Source: Mytilisepta virgata
Lineage: Eukaryota; Mollusca; Bivalvia; Mytilida; Mytilidae
Direction: 5' to 3'
Assembly: GCA_028015205.1 (NCBI GenBank)
Contig: CM051521.1
Location: forward strand, 128,162,614-128,226,613
Length of the DNA: 64,000 bases
Part shown: positions 48,089 to 58,569 of the stretch, piece after piece
How positions within the stretch are numbered: the stretch's first letter is position 1
Layout: each line of letters starts with the position of its first letter
The notes under the pieces: generated by a model
Database searches by the model: none
Told to the model about the DNA's origin: nothing
Seen by the model: the letters and a program-made list of their open reading frames with translations, nothing else
Made by a program: the position numbers and the translations under genes

Positions 48089-48794
48089 GTTTGCTTAAAC
48101 TATTGTATTGGTGTCGTTTACATTATCACAAAACTTTCCTAATTTTAAAAATACTTTGAGATCTAATATTATGCAAGGTGCTGTATGAAAGAATTTGTGA
48201 TACATTTATGTATTTTGTTATTCAGTATAATTTTATTGTAACCCCCACCACCACAAAAAATAATTATGAAATTTGGTATCAATACAGTTGACATAAATTG
48301 TGCTGGTAATTTATCTGTCAAGGGTATAAACATAAATAGCTTAAGTTAAGAAGCAAATCAACTTGAAAAAGTACCGTTATTTGATAATTGATCTGGCTCA
48401 TTTTAAAATGTTTATTGTCTGTGTGTATTGTTTATTTTCTTCTTATTTTGCATTATGTGTATGTATTTTGAATGGGGAATCATAGCATTGATTTTTGTTA
48501 AATTTTACTTTTAGCAGTTAAGCATTTTTTAATCATGAAATGTTTAACATGATGAGCAAATTTTAAAATAATTCTTTATTTTGAAGTTTATCTGGTGCTA
48601 AGTGTTAAAATGGAAAACAGATTGTTTATTACTTAGCTTAATTTGATATATTTTATAACAATTTAATATATTTTATAACAATTTAATCATTATAAATACT
48701 TCACAGACTAGCACCATGAGCTGAATTAGAAAAAAAATTTTAAATGTGAAATAATTTTTTTGTGAAATTCATGCCTAATTTTGTTTATTTTTAG
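48089..48794 (+). other. Intron, nothing recognised
   Basis: AT-rich intron of 706 bp. A 22-bp direct duplication (aatttaatatattttataac type) sits near 48640-48690. Confidence 0.5.
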
Positions 48795-48843
48795 ATGGTG
48801 ATCAGACTGAGGGAGCAGAAGGAGGAGATATACAGACAGCAAG
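48795..48843 (+). CDS. Giant gene exon 18 (phase 1 to phase 2)
   Basis: The acceptor is tttatttttag and the donor is gtattt; 49 bp reading DGDQTEGAEGGDIQTA plus two bases (AG). It is the only internal exon that changes phase (1 in, 2 out). It therefore acts as the adaptor between the skippable phase-1 cassette and the phase-2 C-terminal exon and must be present for that ending. Confidence 0.72.
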
Positions 48844-49620
48844 GTATTTTCAGTTTAATTCTTAAAAGCTAACATTTGTATGAAAACAAAAACATCATTA
48901 CAAACAGGAAGTCTAGCATCAGTACAAAACAAAACTTAATTCGCTTTTATTTCTAGAATTTGACTTCAGTAAAAGTAAACTTTAATAATTTGTTCACTAG
49001 AAATGTAAATTAGACTTCCCTTATCAATGAATTATTGGATTCGTGAAGAACGTGATGTCTATGTTTAATAATTTGTTCACTAGAAATGTAAATTAGACTT
49101 CCCTTATCAATGAATTATTGGATTCATGAAGAACGTGATGTCTATGTTTAATAATTTTTCACTAGAAATGTAAATAAGACTTCCCTTATCAATGAATTAT
49201 TGGATTTGGGAAGAACGTGATGTCTAGAGATTTGGTTAAGTCTAGGATTAATTGTTTACTACTTGTATGATATATTACTGCATATCTGTTCTATCTGGTA
49301 TATCTGATAAGGAAGTGGCCTTTAATTTTAGGCCCCGATGATTGACATGTTTACATTCCTTATAATACTATATAAATTTTTTTTACCCCTGTCCTTCAAA
49401 AAAAATATCCTGATCACCACCCTTTCAATCATTCCCCCCTATGTTCAAAAGATTTCTAGAGAAAAAACTCAGAGATACTGCTGCAAAGAAGAAATAAAAA
49501 CTTCAAAAACACTTTATTGTCCACAAAAACTAAACAATTTCCAATTTTCCTTTGTGTATTGCAGTTATGATCCCTAAAACCATTGATGTTTTTAAGAATT
49601 ATATCATTGTGATGTTTCAG
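48844..49620 (+). other. Last intron with an 83-bp tandem repeat
   Basis: Intron of 777 bp containing three 83-bp tandem copies (48981-49228) and a C-rich stretch near 49385-49440. It ends in gtgatgtttcag. Confidence 0.6.
48981..49228 (+). repeat. Intronic tandem repeat, 83 bp x 3
   Basis: Copies start with tttaataatt at 48981, 49064 and 49147. The first two are nearly identical; the third is slightly diverged and has a small deletion. Confidence 0.9.
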
Positions 49621-49819
49621 AGTAGTCATGTCCAAACAGATACACACAACTACAGTACTTAAAGATGGAAAAGAACAAACAACTGTCATGGAAGAAACAA
49701 ATGTACACGAGGACGATGCTCCAGACGAATTACGTGAGAGCATGCAGGACATTATAAACCAATTTATGGATCAGCCACCAGAAAAAGAGAAACAAACATC
49801 AATTGAAACAGAAATATAA
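49621..49819 (+). CDS. C-terminal exon of the giant gene
   Basis: The acceptor is gatgtttcag. Phase 2 joins AG from exon 18 with A to give Arg, then VVMSKQIHTTTVLKDGKEQT, an acidic VMEETNVHEDD part, and a helical end (DELRESMQDIINQFMD) before TAA. The basic strand / KDGKE turn / acidic strand / helix order resembles the exon at 4795-4947 and the tails of ankyrins, and is consistent with a conserved C-terminus. The first ATG inside is not a start. AATAAA hexamers follow at 49853, 50700 and 50778. Confidence 0.82.
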
Positions 49820-50783
49820 ATTACATAGAACTTTTATTATCTCAAAGGTTTTAATAAATTTTTAAATTGTTTTCGAAGCCTAGTGAGGGACTATCTTCAT
49901 TGTATTCATCATAATGTCTAGTTATTTATGTAACATTGGGATGTACTAAATTTTGATCTTTATGAGAGTATTTAAACAGCTTATTTACATATTCATCATA
50001 ATCAGTATTTATCATCAGAATCATACTTAGTGCTTGGCTTTATAGATCTGAAATTTCGTCATGATGTATTGTTTAGAGGATATTCAACCTGAAAAAAGAT
50101 GATTGTGCAGGGTGCTGTTCTGGTGAATATTAAACAAATATTTAAGGTGCTTTTTGTAGTTTTATAGAGGTAGTGTGTGAAAGAGCTTTCTGCCGACCAG
50201 GTATCTATGAAATAAGGTTGTTTATCCTCTAAGGTTTTGCTTTCGTCATTAATCAGTATGTTTTAGACTAGTAACATTAATTTTATACAAATCGTGTATA
50301 GTTTTAATGCCTTAGACTTTTAGTTATAAGATTTATGATCAGTCTTTCCAGTTAACCTGTAAATATTTGCCAATCATTAACTTCTACGCAACATTTTTGG
50401 TTTTTGTTTAACATCATATTTTAATGAAAACAGTCATTGATGGGTACAAAAAGTTGAAAGTCATACTTGATGAATTTATAGTTGAAGAAAATGCAGAAGA
50501 AACTGAGATTCATATTAATTTTATGTAAAGGATATAGTGTTGTTTTAATTTAGCTTAGCAATCTCTTACTATGGGCATTCTGTTGTCTGAGGCTTTCAGT
50601 ATTTTGTTAATTGTTGAAAATCAAAATAATGACTGTAGTGATCCATCTTGTGTAGTTCATTGAAAATTTTGGAATCGTGATTGGTGAATAATTGTTTTAA
50701 ATAAATAGCTTAACAAGTGTAATCTGTTGTGTTTTCCCTTCAGATAGACAATAATTTCCAGTGCTGACTTGTAGCAGAATAAA
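49820..50783 (+). other. 3' UTR with candidate polyadenylation signals
   Basis: Downstream of the TAA, AATAAA occurs at 49853-49858, 50700-50705 and 50778-50783. The last lies 25 bases before the SINE insertion point. The UTR end is not determined from sequence alone. No other coding signal is seen. Confidence 0.6.
50778..50783 (+). promoter_or_regulatory. Distal AATAAA polyadenylation signal
   Basis: Canonical hexamer in tagcagaataaagctt, the most distal of three before the SINE. Confidence 0.5.
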
Positions 50784-50817
50784 GCTTACTGAGGCTTCAT
50801 TCTGTTTCATAAGATAC

Positions 50818-51053
50818 CGAGTGGTCTAGATAGTTCGTCATGACTACTAATGATCACTAGCCTGTCAACACTGGGGTTGAGAGTTGAAATCCCACCTGTG
50901 GTGGGTTGTGTTCGACTCCGATCTAAATTGACAAGGATTGCCAATTTTCCTACCGAAGGTCCGTGGACCGGCTTCCTCCACCAATAAAAACTGGCCGCTG
51001 CGAAATAGCCAAATGTGCTGAAAACAGCGTAAAAACCCAACTAAACAAACAAA
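50818..51053 (+). mobile_element. tRNA-derived SINE, copy 2, with 10-bp target-site duplication
   Basis: Flanked by CATAAGATAC at 50808-50817 and 51054-51063, a perfect 10-bp target-site duplication that proves retrotransposition. The body matches the copy at 35659: tRNA-like 5' part with decayed box B (gagttgaaatccc), ctaaattgacaaggattgcc in the centre, ccaataaaaactggccgc, and an aactaaacaaacaaac tail. A short deletion relative to copy 1 follows ccgaaggtcc. Confidence 0.92.
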
Positions 51054-51063
51054 CATAAGATAC

Positions 51064-51904
51064 TAATTTTAGTGTTTTTTGTGAGTGGCAAATGGAATAA
51101 GAGAATTAAGTATTTAATGAATTCAGGCTTGATATTATACATTGTAATTAGAAAATGACAAATCCATAAATCTAGTTCATAACCTCCAAACAAGTCATTA
51201 TCTCAAAACTTTGAAAAGTGTTATCCACTCAAATAAATCCAAATTTCCTTATTTAAGTGTTTGGTATTGTAGTAAGTGCTCTATCTATTTTAGATTGTAA
51301 AGATATATGGTAAATATTATAGATCATTTGAAGGCAGCATGGTTTTTGACGTTACACTTTCTGTTAGAAGTACCATTGGAACATACCCCATACATGTATT
51401 ATATTATTTTATTGTTGTCTACAAACAGATTTTGGCTGGACATTTTTGTAATTTATTAATATCATTTTGCATGGTGCATCAACAGGTTGCGGATAGGGGA
51501 GATTCTCATCGAGTGGTTGTCAGGTCATATTACAGAAAGCCTGACCATATCAGGTAACATGTTTGGAGAATGTCACACTTCCTGCACATCCACCCTTTTC
51601 AAGTGGCAGTCCAAATTAGTCCCCCTTTGTGTCCTGTCCTGAATTGTTTTGGATGTATTGTTGAACTGGTTCTCGTCCTGAAGATGCATAAAATGTTTGT
51701 CACTGAATTTTAAGCAAACAACAATCAATGTCATTTCAATATAATGGTTTTATGGTACACCTACTTATTAACTAGTTACTCTGTAATATTCAGTCTTATG
51801 TAAAGTTGTGTTGTGATTTATGGCTGTCAAAGATTGATGGTCAGGCAAAAATCATTGGTTAACTTGTTTCTTATCGATTAGAACTGGAATTGTGCTATCT
51901 CAAT
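51064..51904 (+). other. Flanking sequence between SINE and minisatellite
   Basis: AT-rich sequence holding only the doubtful exon at 51497-51553. No promoter or other gene is recognised. Confidence 0.45.
51497..51553 (+). CDS. Possible downstream alternative exon (phase 2-2)
   Basis: Between acceptor gcggatag and donor gtaaca a 57-bp segment reads, from phase 2, GDSHRVVVRSYYRKPDHI with Arg codons completed at both junctions. It would attach to exon 18 (48843) in place of the terminal exon. The acceptor lacks a pyrimidine tract, an alternative AG at 51485 changes phase, and no following exon was found, so support is weak. Confidence 0.25.
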
Positions 51905-52860
51905 ATTATTTGGCATGAAATCTGGCTACCCTTGTTAATCTATCTTGACACATCTCACCACTAGTTAGATTTGACTACAGGAAACCTGGCTACCCTTGTT
52001 AATATTTATCTTGACACACCTCACCACTAGTTAGATTTGACTACAGGAAATCTGGCTACCCTTGTTAATATTTATCTTGACACACCTCACCACTAGTTAG
52101 ATTTGACTACAGGAAATCTGGCTACCCTTGTTAATGTTTATCTTGACACACCTCACCACTAGTTAGATTTGACTACAGGAAATCTGGCTAAACTTGTTAA
52201 TGTTTATCTTGACACACCTCACCACTAGTTAGATTTGACTACAGGAAACCTGGCTACCCTTGTTAATGTTTATCTTGACACACCTCACCACTAGTTAGAT
52301 TTGACTACAGGAAACCTGGCTACCCTTGTTAATGTTTATCTTGACACACCTCACCACTAGTTAGATTTGACTACAGGAAACCTGGCTACCCTTGTTAATG
52401 TTTATCTTGACACACCTCACCACTAGTTAGATTTGACTACAGGAAACCTGGCTACCGTTGTTAATATTTATCTTGACACATCTCACAACTAGTTAGATTT
52501 GACTACAGGAAACCTGGCTACCGTTGTTAATATTTATCTTGACACATTTCACAACTAGTTAGATTTGACTACAGAAAACCTGGCTACCGTTGTTAATGTT
52601 TATCTTGACACACCTCACCACTAGTTAGATTTGACTACAGGAAACCTGGCTACCGTTGTTAATATTTATCTTGACACATCTCACAACTAGTTAGATTTGA
52701 CTACAGAAAACCTGACTACCCTTGTTAATGTTTATCTTGACACACCTCACCACTAGTTAGATTTGACTACAGGAAACCTGGCTACCCTTGTTAATGTTTA
52801 TCTTGACACACCTCACCACTAGTTAGATTTGACTACAGGAAATCTGGCTACCCTTGTTAA
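51905..52860 (+). repeat. Minisatellite, 66 bp, about 14 copies
   Basis: The unit contains ctggctacccttgttaat, tatcttgacacacctcacc and actagttagatttgactaca. The anchor ctggc recurs about every 66 bp from 51922 (first interval 64 bp). Variants (aatgtt/aatatt, cacctcacc/catctcac) alternate in blocks. The array is broken at 52860 by an inserted element and resumes for part of a unit at 55744. Confidence 0.93.
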
Positions 52861-52934
52861 TTGTGTCGCCTGCGGAACGCATGGTCGACACATAGGGATC
52901 ACTATCTGTCGTCTTGCGTCGTCACACTTTTCGT

Positions 52935-53355
52935 CTATCCTCAACTACTTGTAAACCGCTCAAAGGAATTTGATGAAACTTTCTCTGTGCATTAACCTTA
53001 ATGCACAGGTGTGCATATATATTTCATTTTTAGAAAATTAAAGTTTTTTTTTGTAAAAATTGACATTTTTGAAAAAAAGGGGGAGGGGTCAAAACTTCTA
53101 TCCTCAACTACTCCATAACCGCTCAAAGGAATTTGATGAAACTTTCTCTGTGCATTACCCTTAATGCACAGGTGTGTATATATATTTTATTTTTAAAAAT
53201 TAAATTTTTTTTTTTTAAATTGACATTTTTGAAAAAAAAGGGGGGGTTCAAAACTTCTATCCTCAACTACTCCATAACGGCTCACAGAAATTTGATGAAA
53301 CTTTCTCTGTGCATTAACTTTAATGCAAAGGTGTGCATGTATATTTCATTTTTAG
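52935..53355 (+). repeat. Tandem core of the outer element, about 160 bp x 2.6
   Basis: Three copies each contain gaatttgatgaaactttctctgtgcatta-type sequence, the last truncated at 53355 by the inner insertion. Poly-A/G stretches (gaaaaaaaaggggggg) vary in length between copies. Confidence 0.85.
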
Positions 53356-55665
53356 CTCACCTGGCCTAAAAGGCCATGTGAGCTTTTCTCATCACTTTGC
53401 GTCCGTCGTCGTCGTCGTCGTCGTATGTCGTCGTCGTAAACTTTTCACATTTTTATCAACTCCTCTGAAACCACTGAACCAATTTAAACCAAACTTAAGT
53501 GGAATGGTCCTTGGATGGTCCCCTTTAAAAATTGTGTTCGGTTTTCCCGGGCGCCATCCAATATGGCTGCCATGGTCGCACATAGTTTAACCTTGGACCC
53601 TATGGGAATTTTAACATTTTCGTTATCTTCTCTGAGACCATTAGGCCAATTTAAACCAAACTTTAGTGGAATGGTCCTTGGGTGGCCCCTTTTACAATAT
53701 ATGTTCGGTTTCCCCGAACGCCATCCAACATGGCCGCCATGGCTGGACTTAGTTTAACATTGAGCCTATGGAAATTTTACTTTTTCGTCAACTCCTCTGA
53801 AACCACTGAACCAATTTAAACCAAACTTAAGTGGAATGGTCCTTGGATGGTCCACTTTAAAAACTGTGTTCGGTTTTCCCGGGCGGTATCCAATATGGCT
53901 GCCATGGTCGGACATAGTTTAACCTTGGACCCTATGGGAATTTTAACATTTTCGTTATCTTCTCTGAGATCATTAGGCCAATTTGAACAAAAGTTTGGTG
54001 GAATGGTCCTTGGGTGGCCCCTTTTAAAATATATGTTCAGTTTCCCCGAACACCATCCAACATGGCTGCCTTGGCTGACTTAGTTAACATTGAGCCTATG
54101 GGAATTTTACTTTTTCGTCAACTCCTCTGAAACCACTGAACCAATTTGAACCAAACTTAAGTGGAATGGTCCTTGGATGGTCCCCTTTAAAAAGTATGTT
54201 CGGTTTTCCCAGGTGCCATCCAATATGGCTGCCATGGTTGGACATAGTTTAACCTTGGACGCTATGGGAATTTTAACATTTTCGTTATCTTCTCTGAGAC
54301 CATTAGGCCAATTTGAACCAAACTTTGGTGGAATGGTCCTTGGGTAGCCCCTTTTAAAATCTGTGTTCAGTTTCCCCGAACGCCATCCAACATGGCCGCC
54401 ATGGATGGACTTAGTTTAACATTGAGCCTATGAGAATTTTAATTTTCCATCAACTCCTCTTAAACCACTAAGCATATTTAAACCAAACTTAAGTGGAATA
54501 GTCCTTGGATGGTCCCATTTAAAATGTGTGTTTGGTTTTCAGGGGCGCCATCCAATATGGCTGCCATGGTTGGACATAGTTTAACCTTGGACCCTATGGG
54601 AATTTTAACATTTTCGTTATCTTGTCTGAGACCATTAGGCCAATTTGAACCAAACTTTGGTGGAATGGTCCTTGGGTGGCCCCTTATAAAATCTGTGTTT
54701 GATTTCCCTGAACGCCATCCAACATGGCCGCTATGGCTGGACTTAGTTAAACATTTAGCCTATGGGAATTTTACTTTTTCGTCAACTTCCCTGAAACAAC
54801 TGAGCCAATTTGAACCAAACTTTGGTGGAATGGTCCTTGGATGGCCCCTTTCCAAACTTATATCTGGCATCCTCGACTTCCAACTGACATGGCTGCTGTT
54901 TCTAAAAATAGAAAAAAAGGGGGGGATGAATTTCAAAAATCTTCTATGAAATTACAAGGCCAGTTTCAACCAAATTTGGCAATAATGGTTCTTAGAAGGT
55001 TCTCTTTCAGAATGATGTCTGATGACCCAGACTGTTAAACAAGATGGCAGCCACAGCCAAACTTAGTTAAACACAGGGCCCTATGGGAAAATTCATTGAA
55101 AAATCTTCTTGTCTGAAACCACTTTACCAATTGGAACCAGACTTTGCAGCAATGGTCCTTATATGGTCCTCTTTCAGAATTGTGTCCCATGACCTGGACT
55201 GTCAACCGAGATGGCTGCCACAACCTAACGTAGTTTAACATAAGGCCCTATGGGAAAATTCATCGAAAAATCTTCTTGTCTGAAACCACTTGACCAATTG
55301 GAACCAGACTTCGCAGCAATGGTCCTTAGGAGGTCCTCTTTCAGAATTATCTGATTTCGTGGAATTTGAACTAAGATGGCCGACACAGCCGAACTTAGTT
55401 TAACATAGGACCCTATTGGAAATTCACTCAAAAATCTTCTGGTCTGAAACCAGTAAGCCAATTAGAACTAGACTTGGTAGCAATGGTCCTTAGATGGTTC
55501 TCTTTTAGAAATGTGTCCATTGACCTAGACTGTCAACCATCTTGGCTCCCAAAGCCAAACTTAGTTCAACATAGAATCCTATAGAAAAACCAGCCAAATC
55601 TTTAGTACTGCTCAAGATGAAAAGTTCAGTGCAGGTGAGCGATACAGGCTCTTTAGAGCCTCTAG
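53356..55665. mobile_element. Inner element with hairpin ends and ~165-bp tandem core
   Basis: The left end is the hairpin AGCTCACCTGGCC-taaaa-GGCCATGTGAGCT, then a GTCGTC-rich run. The right end has caggtgagcgatacaggctc, the hairpin AGGCTC-ttta-GAGCCT and CTAG. TTAG is present on both sides (53352-53355 and 55666-55669), and outside it the outer element's sequence (cattttta...gaaaatt) continues. The core is about 13 diverging ~165-bp monomers, with an obvious ~330-bp dimer period on the left (near 53463, 53793, 54123, 54452). A hairpin followed by CTAG resembles a Helitron 3' end; pearl-like bivalve elements are another possibility. Open frames inside are tandem-repeat artefacts. Confidence 0.78.
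53440..55600 (+). repeat. Tandem core of the inner element, ~165-bp monomers in ~330-bp dimers
   Basis: The recurring phrase aaactt..gtggaatggtccttgg.tgg, then a cgccatccaa.atgg segment and cctatgggaatttta, marks each monomer. The first four dimers are close to each other; monomers right of about 54900 are more diverged. Confidence 0.88.
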
Positions 55666-55743
55666 TTAGAAAATTTTAATGTCTTTTGTAAAAATTGACG
55701 TCCGCAGGCAACACATGTCTTCCTTGGAAGACTTGCACATTTT

Positions 55744-56309
55744 GTTTATCTTGACACACCAGTTACATATGACTACACACTACAATTAACTGTATGGAAA
55801 CTTGAATGACAGAGATTTTCATTAGGATTGACCCCGTTTGTCCATATCTCAACTTTTCACTTTTCGGTATTCTGTGAAACTCTAGAAATATAAACCATCT
55901 ATTTAGGGACCTTGATAGTAAAGTTCAATGGTTCAACTTGACAGTCATCCCTTGGCCAACTGAACATTACCTGTGTGTCTGTTCTGCAAACTTTATAAAG
56001 GTCATTCTTTAGATGCTTTATACAAAGAAAGTTGCAGTTCAGTTGGTTTTGCGGTTTCAGAGGAGAAGATTTTTGAAATTCTGACCAATCAGAAATAAAA
56101 ATTCATCATGGCCGCCATATTAGTTGTCTGACCGGAACGAAATATGCAAACTTTATAAAGGTCCTTCCATAGATGCTTCACACGAAGTTTCAGTTCATTT
56201 GGCCTAGTTTCAGAGGAGAAAATCAAAATGTAAAAGTTTACAGATGGATGGACGGACGACTGATGCCAAGTGATGACAAAAGCTCACATGGCCCTTTGGG
56301 CCAGGTGAG
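55744..56309. mobile_element. Fragment of a second AGCTCACC-hairpin element
   Basis: After a remnant of the 66-bp minisatellite (to about 55790) comes sequence with two related segments (gcaaactttataaaggtc near 55987 and 56148). It ends in the hairpin AGCTCACATGGCC-ctttg-GGCCAGGTGAGCT at 56283-56311. This is the same hairpin as the left end of the 53356 element, in a terminal position. The left boundary is unclear. Confidence 0.6.
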
Positions 56310-56682
56310 CTAAAAAGGGGACAACTCTGGCAAGAATTCAAAACGAATTTACTAACTTTGCCTAGGTATTCATAAGACACAGTTGCATACCTACTTTCAC
56401 CCTAACTTTTCATTGACAACTCTTCATCTGGAAACCAATAATTCAGCATATTGAAGTAAAAGTGCATAACGCTGGTTAGAATTGTGATTAAATTAGGATT
56501 ACAGTACTTGACCTAGATGTTCATGAGATCCTCTTGTTTCAATACTTTTATCAAAACCTTTACAAAATTTGTTTCTAAAATTGCAAATCACCTGGTTAAA
56601 ATTCTGCACCAATTAAATGTTGAGCAATGCTAGTACTGTAATAAAAAATCAAGTTATTTTCAATTCATAGTATCGTTTGGTT
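56310..56682. other. Unassigned spacer
   Basis: About 370 bp between the hairpin element and the direct repeat. I recognise nothing in it. Confidence 0.4.
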
Positions 56683-57705
56683 TAGTCAAAGAAGTTCTTG
56701 TTAAATGGCAAAAGTAAATATTTCTAACTGCGTACCATATGGTTATTTTATATTTCATGAAAATTGCATAACAGAGAATAGATATTAACATCTTTTAGCT
56801 AAATATCCGCCTTCCTTAAAAACTTATCATGACTGGGTTTTCCCATCCTAGTTTCTATCGTAATATCGTGAATAAATGCTACAGTCTCTCTAATAACCCA
56901 CAGAAACTGGGTAGTTACTTAAGATATTTTCACAGTAAGGGCTAAAAATATGAAATTAGTGTAATTCTGTAAAAATTGCTCTTTCTCCCAATGACATTGT
57001 AGGCATTAAATTCATACTGGCCTAGCACAAATACTAGTACTGCAGATTACTAATGGACTCTATGACGAGATAACACTCCTATAAAAAGTTTAATGCTATT
57101 TCAGAGTTTTTCGTTTAGTAAAGCGACAGTATCTGACCTGCAGCTATGAGAACTTAGGCTAGGGTTACAATTAAAACGAGCACATTCTGACCCTACTATC
57201 TACATTATGTTCCGTCCAGTCTAATTTTGCAGATCTAGCAAGCGATCACCTTGTTGGTAATCATACTGTATTGGTTTTTATCGTGTGTTTTATACGCCAG
57301 TGTCCGGATAGAGGTTTGGGTATCCATAAAACTGGTTTAACCCTACCACAGTTCAGTGTCTGTAACAAGTCAGACTATCCTGACTCTCTGTTGTGTTTAT
57401 GTTTGTATGTTGTGCTCTTTTGTGTTATTTTTTCCAGAGTTCTTTCCATTGGGTTGCTTTGATTGATTGATGTATCATTGTTGATCTTTCCTGTTATCAA
57501 ATTTGTTGTTTAGTTTACATTCCTCCACAATTAATACCAGTTGTGTAACATAAGGATTTTTTCTGCAATTGACAGGAAGTGTTGATAGGTGTGTCCGACT
57601 TAACAAATTATCATCCAGAAAGGAAAAGATCCACAGAAAACACCAATTTCTAGAGTCCCCTTTGACAAAGTATTAGGGGGTGAAAAGATCTGTATTTCAT
57701 ATTGA
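56683..57705 (+). repeat. Direct repeat, left copy (about 1.0 kb)
   Basis: Starts tagtcaaagaagttcttg and ends ctgtatttcatattga; the same start and end bound the copy at 59011-59934. It contains tctgcaattgacaggaagtg and other stretches nearly identical between copies. Its ends do not show TG...CA, so it is not an obvious LTR. Confidence 0.85.
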
Positions 57706-57732
57706 GAATAAAGGGTGAAATCGTAATTTGTT

Positions 57733-58569
57733 GAGATACAAACGCTCGAACCGGCAGAGCCAGATACAGTTGATAATAATGATAGATGCATTCCTGTGCC
57801 AGATTCTTTGGTTACCAATTTTACACACCTCCCAATGAGAAATAGTAGTGATAGATTATGTTGTACTAGAGGCAGGGAACTTTTAGAATTATGTATTTCT
57901 TTCAACTTGAAGATTTTAAATGGTCGAACATTTGGAGATAACACTGGTAAATTTTCATTCTTTCAATACAATGGAGACAGTGTAATTTATTATTGTATAG
58001 TCTCTGACAAATTTGTTTCAGATGTATTATATTTTCATGTCAGCGACCCTGTTCCTTGCCTTTCAGATCACGCAAAACTTGCATTGCAGATGAACGCAAA
58101 CTTTTTACCAAAAAAGTCCAAACAAATGTCTATTCCAATCTCTGGGGGTTATGTATTGGACAATAATTCCATAACATCATTCCAGGAAGCTTTTTCTGAT
58201 CTTGAGGTAAAATCGAAGATAGAATCTTTTATGGGTAATTTTCATATGACAAATGAAAACAACAGTCAAATCATTGATGAAGCTGTGAAAGGGTTTAATA
58301 CAATTATTTACACAGTATGTGATAAGTCTCTTCGGAAAAAGAACACGGGTTGTCAAAAGACTAATAAAATAGAAGTAAAACTCATGAATGGTTTGATCAA
58401 GATTTATTTTTCATGCAGAGAGTGTGAACATTATGCAAAATATCCTAATGACCTATTTATTAAAGGTTCTTTTTACAAATATAGAAAACTGTTTAGCAAA
58501 ATTATTATAAATAAAGAAAAAAGGAATAGTCTTGGGGAACTATGGCTGGATAGAGTGAAGCTGGTTTGA
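57733..58569 (+). pseudogene. Non-LTR retrotransposon endonuclease fragment, inactive
   Basis: The frame is open from about 57733 to a TGA ending at 58569. The first half matches the C-terminal part of the apurinic-type endonuclease (EEP) domain of LINEs: RGRELLELCISFNLKILNGR, GDNTGKFSFFQYNGDSV, and the catalytic His motif LSDHAKL. In place of the usual Asp of the S-x-x-D-Y motif the sequence reads SVIYYCIVS, so the active site is broken. The second half looks like the endonuclease-to-RT linker (KYPNDLFIKGSFYKYRKLF). The N-terminal half of the domain and the reverse transcriptase are absent. It lies between two ~1-kb direct repeats. Confidence 0.8.

Larger units (their letters stand above)
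85..50783 (+). other. Gene model: 3' part of a giant ankyrin-like cytoskeletal gene
   Basis: Twenty exons on the plus strand share one reading frame. Each has an AG acceptor and a GT donor, every junction but the last is phase 1, and the frame closes at the TAA ending at 49819. The product would be an acidic, low-complexity, repeat-rich tail of about 6,700 residues if all exons are used. Known giant ankyrins (vertebrate ankyrin-B/G, Drosophila Ank2, worm UNC-44) add multi-kilobase exons to an ankyrin-repeat/ZU5-UPA/death-domain body, link membrane proteins to spectrin and microtubules in neurons, and splice extensively. Exon size, modularity, LPDG-type basic repeats and an acidic candidate ATG8-binding motif fit that class. 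The diagnostic domains are outside the window, so the identity is inferred; a futsch/MAP1-like protein is the alternative. Confidence 0.6.
52861..55743. mobile_element. Outer TIR element inserted in the minisatellite
   Basis: The left end GTGTCGCCTGCGGA (52863-52876) pairs with tccgcaggcaacac (55701-55714). A hairpin GTCTTCC-TT-GGAAGAC lies just past the right TIR. Inside the left half is a ~160-bp tandem (ctatcctcaactac at 52935, 53098 and 53257); the third copy is cut by a second insertion. It has no coding capacity and is a non-autonomous bivalve-type element with a tandem core. Confidence 0.75.

Noticed and set aside
85..49819. Identity as futsch/MAP1 or titin-like protein
   Set aside because: Acidic Ser/Lys repeats alone would fit futsch-like annotation, but LPDG tail repeats, an all-phase-1 modular tail, giant exons and the acidic WxxL motif favour giant ankyrin. 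Not excluded: the upstream exons decide.
53333..54949. Several open frames of 60-146 codons with similar proteins
   Set aside because: They are overlapping translations of the ~165-bp tandem core of the inner element, repeated with the same phase; no start context, splice sites or protein-like composition independent of the repeat.
57271..57462. 63-codon open frame in the left direct repeat
   Set aside because: The right repeat copy has a deletion destroying it, and composition is hydrophobic/Cys-rich without a known motif.
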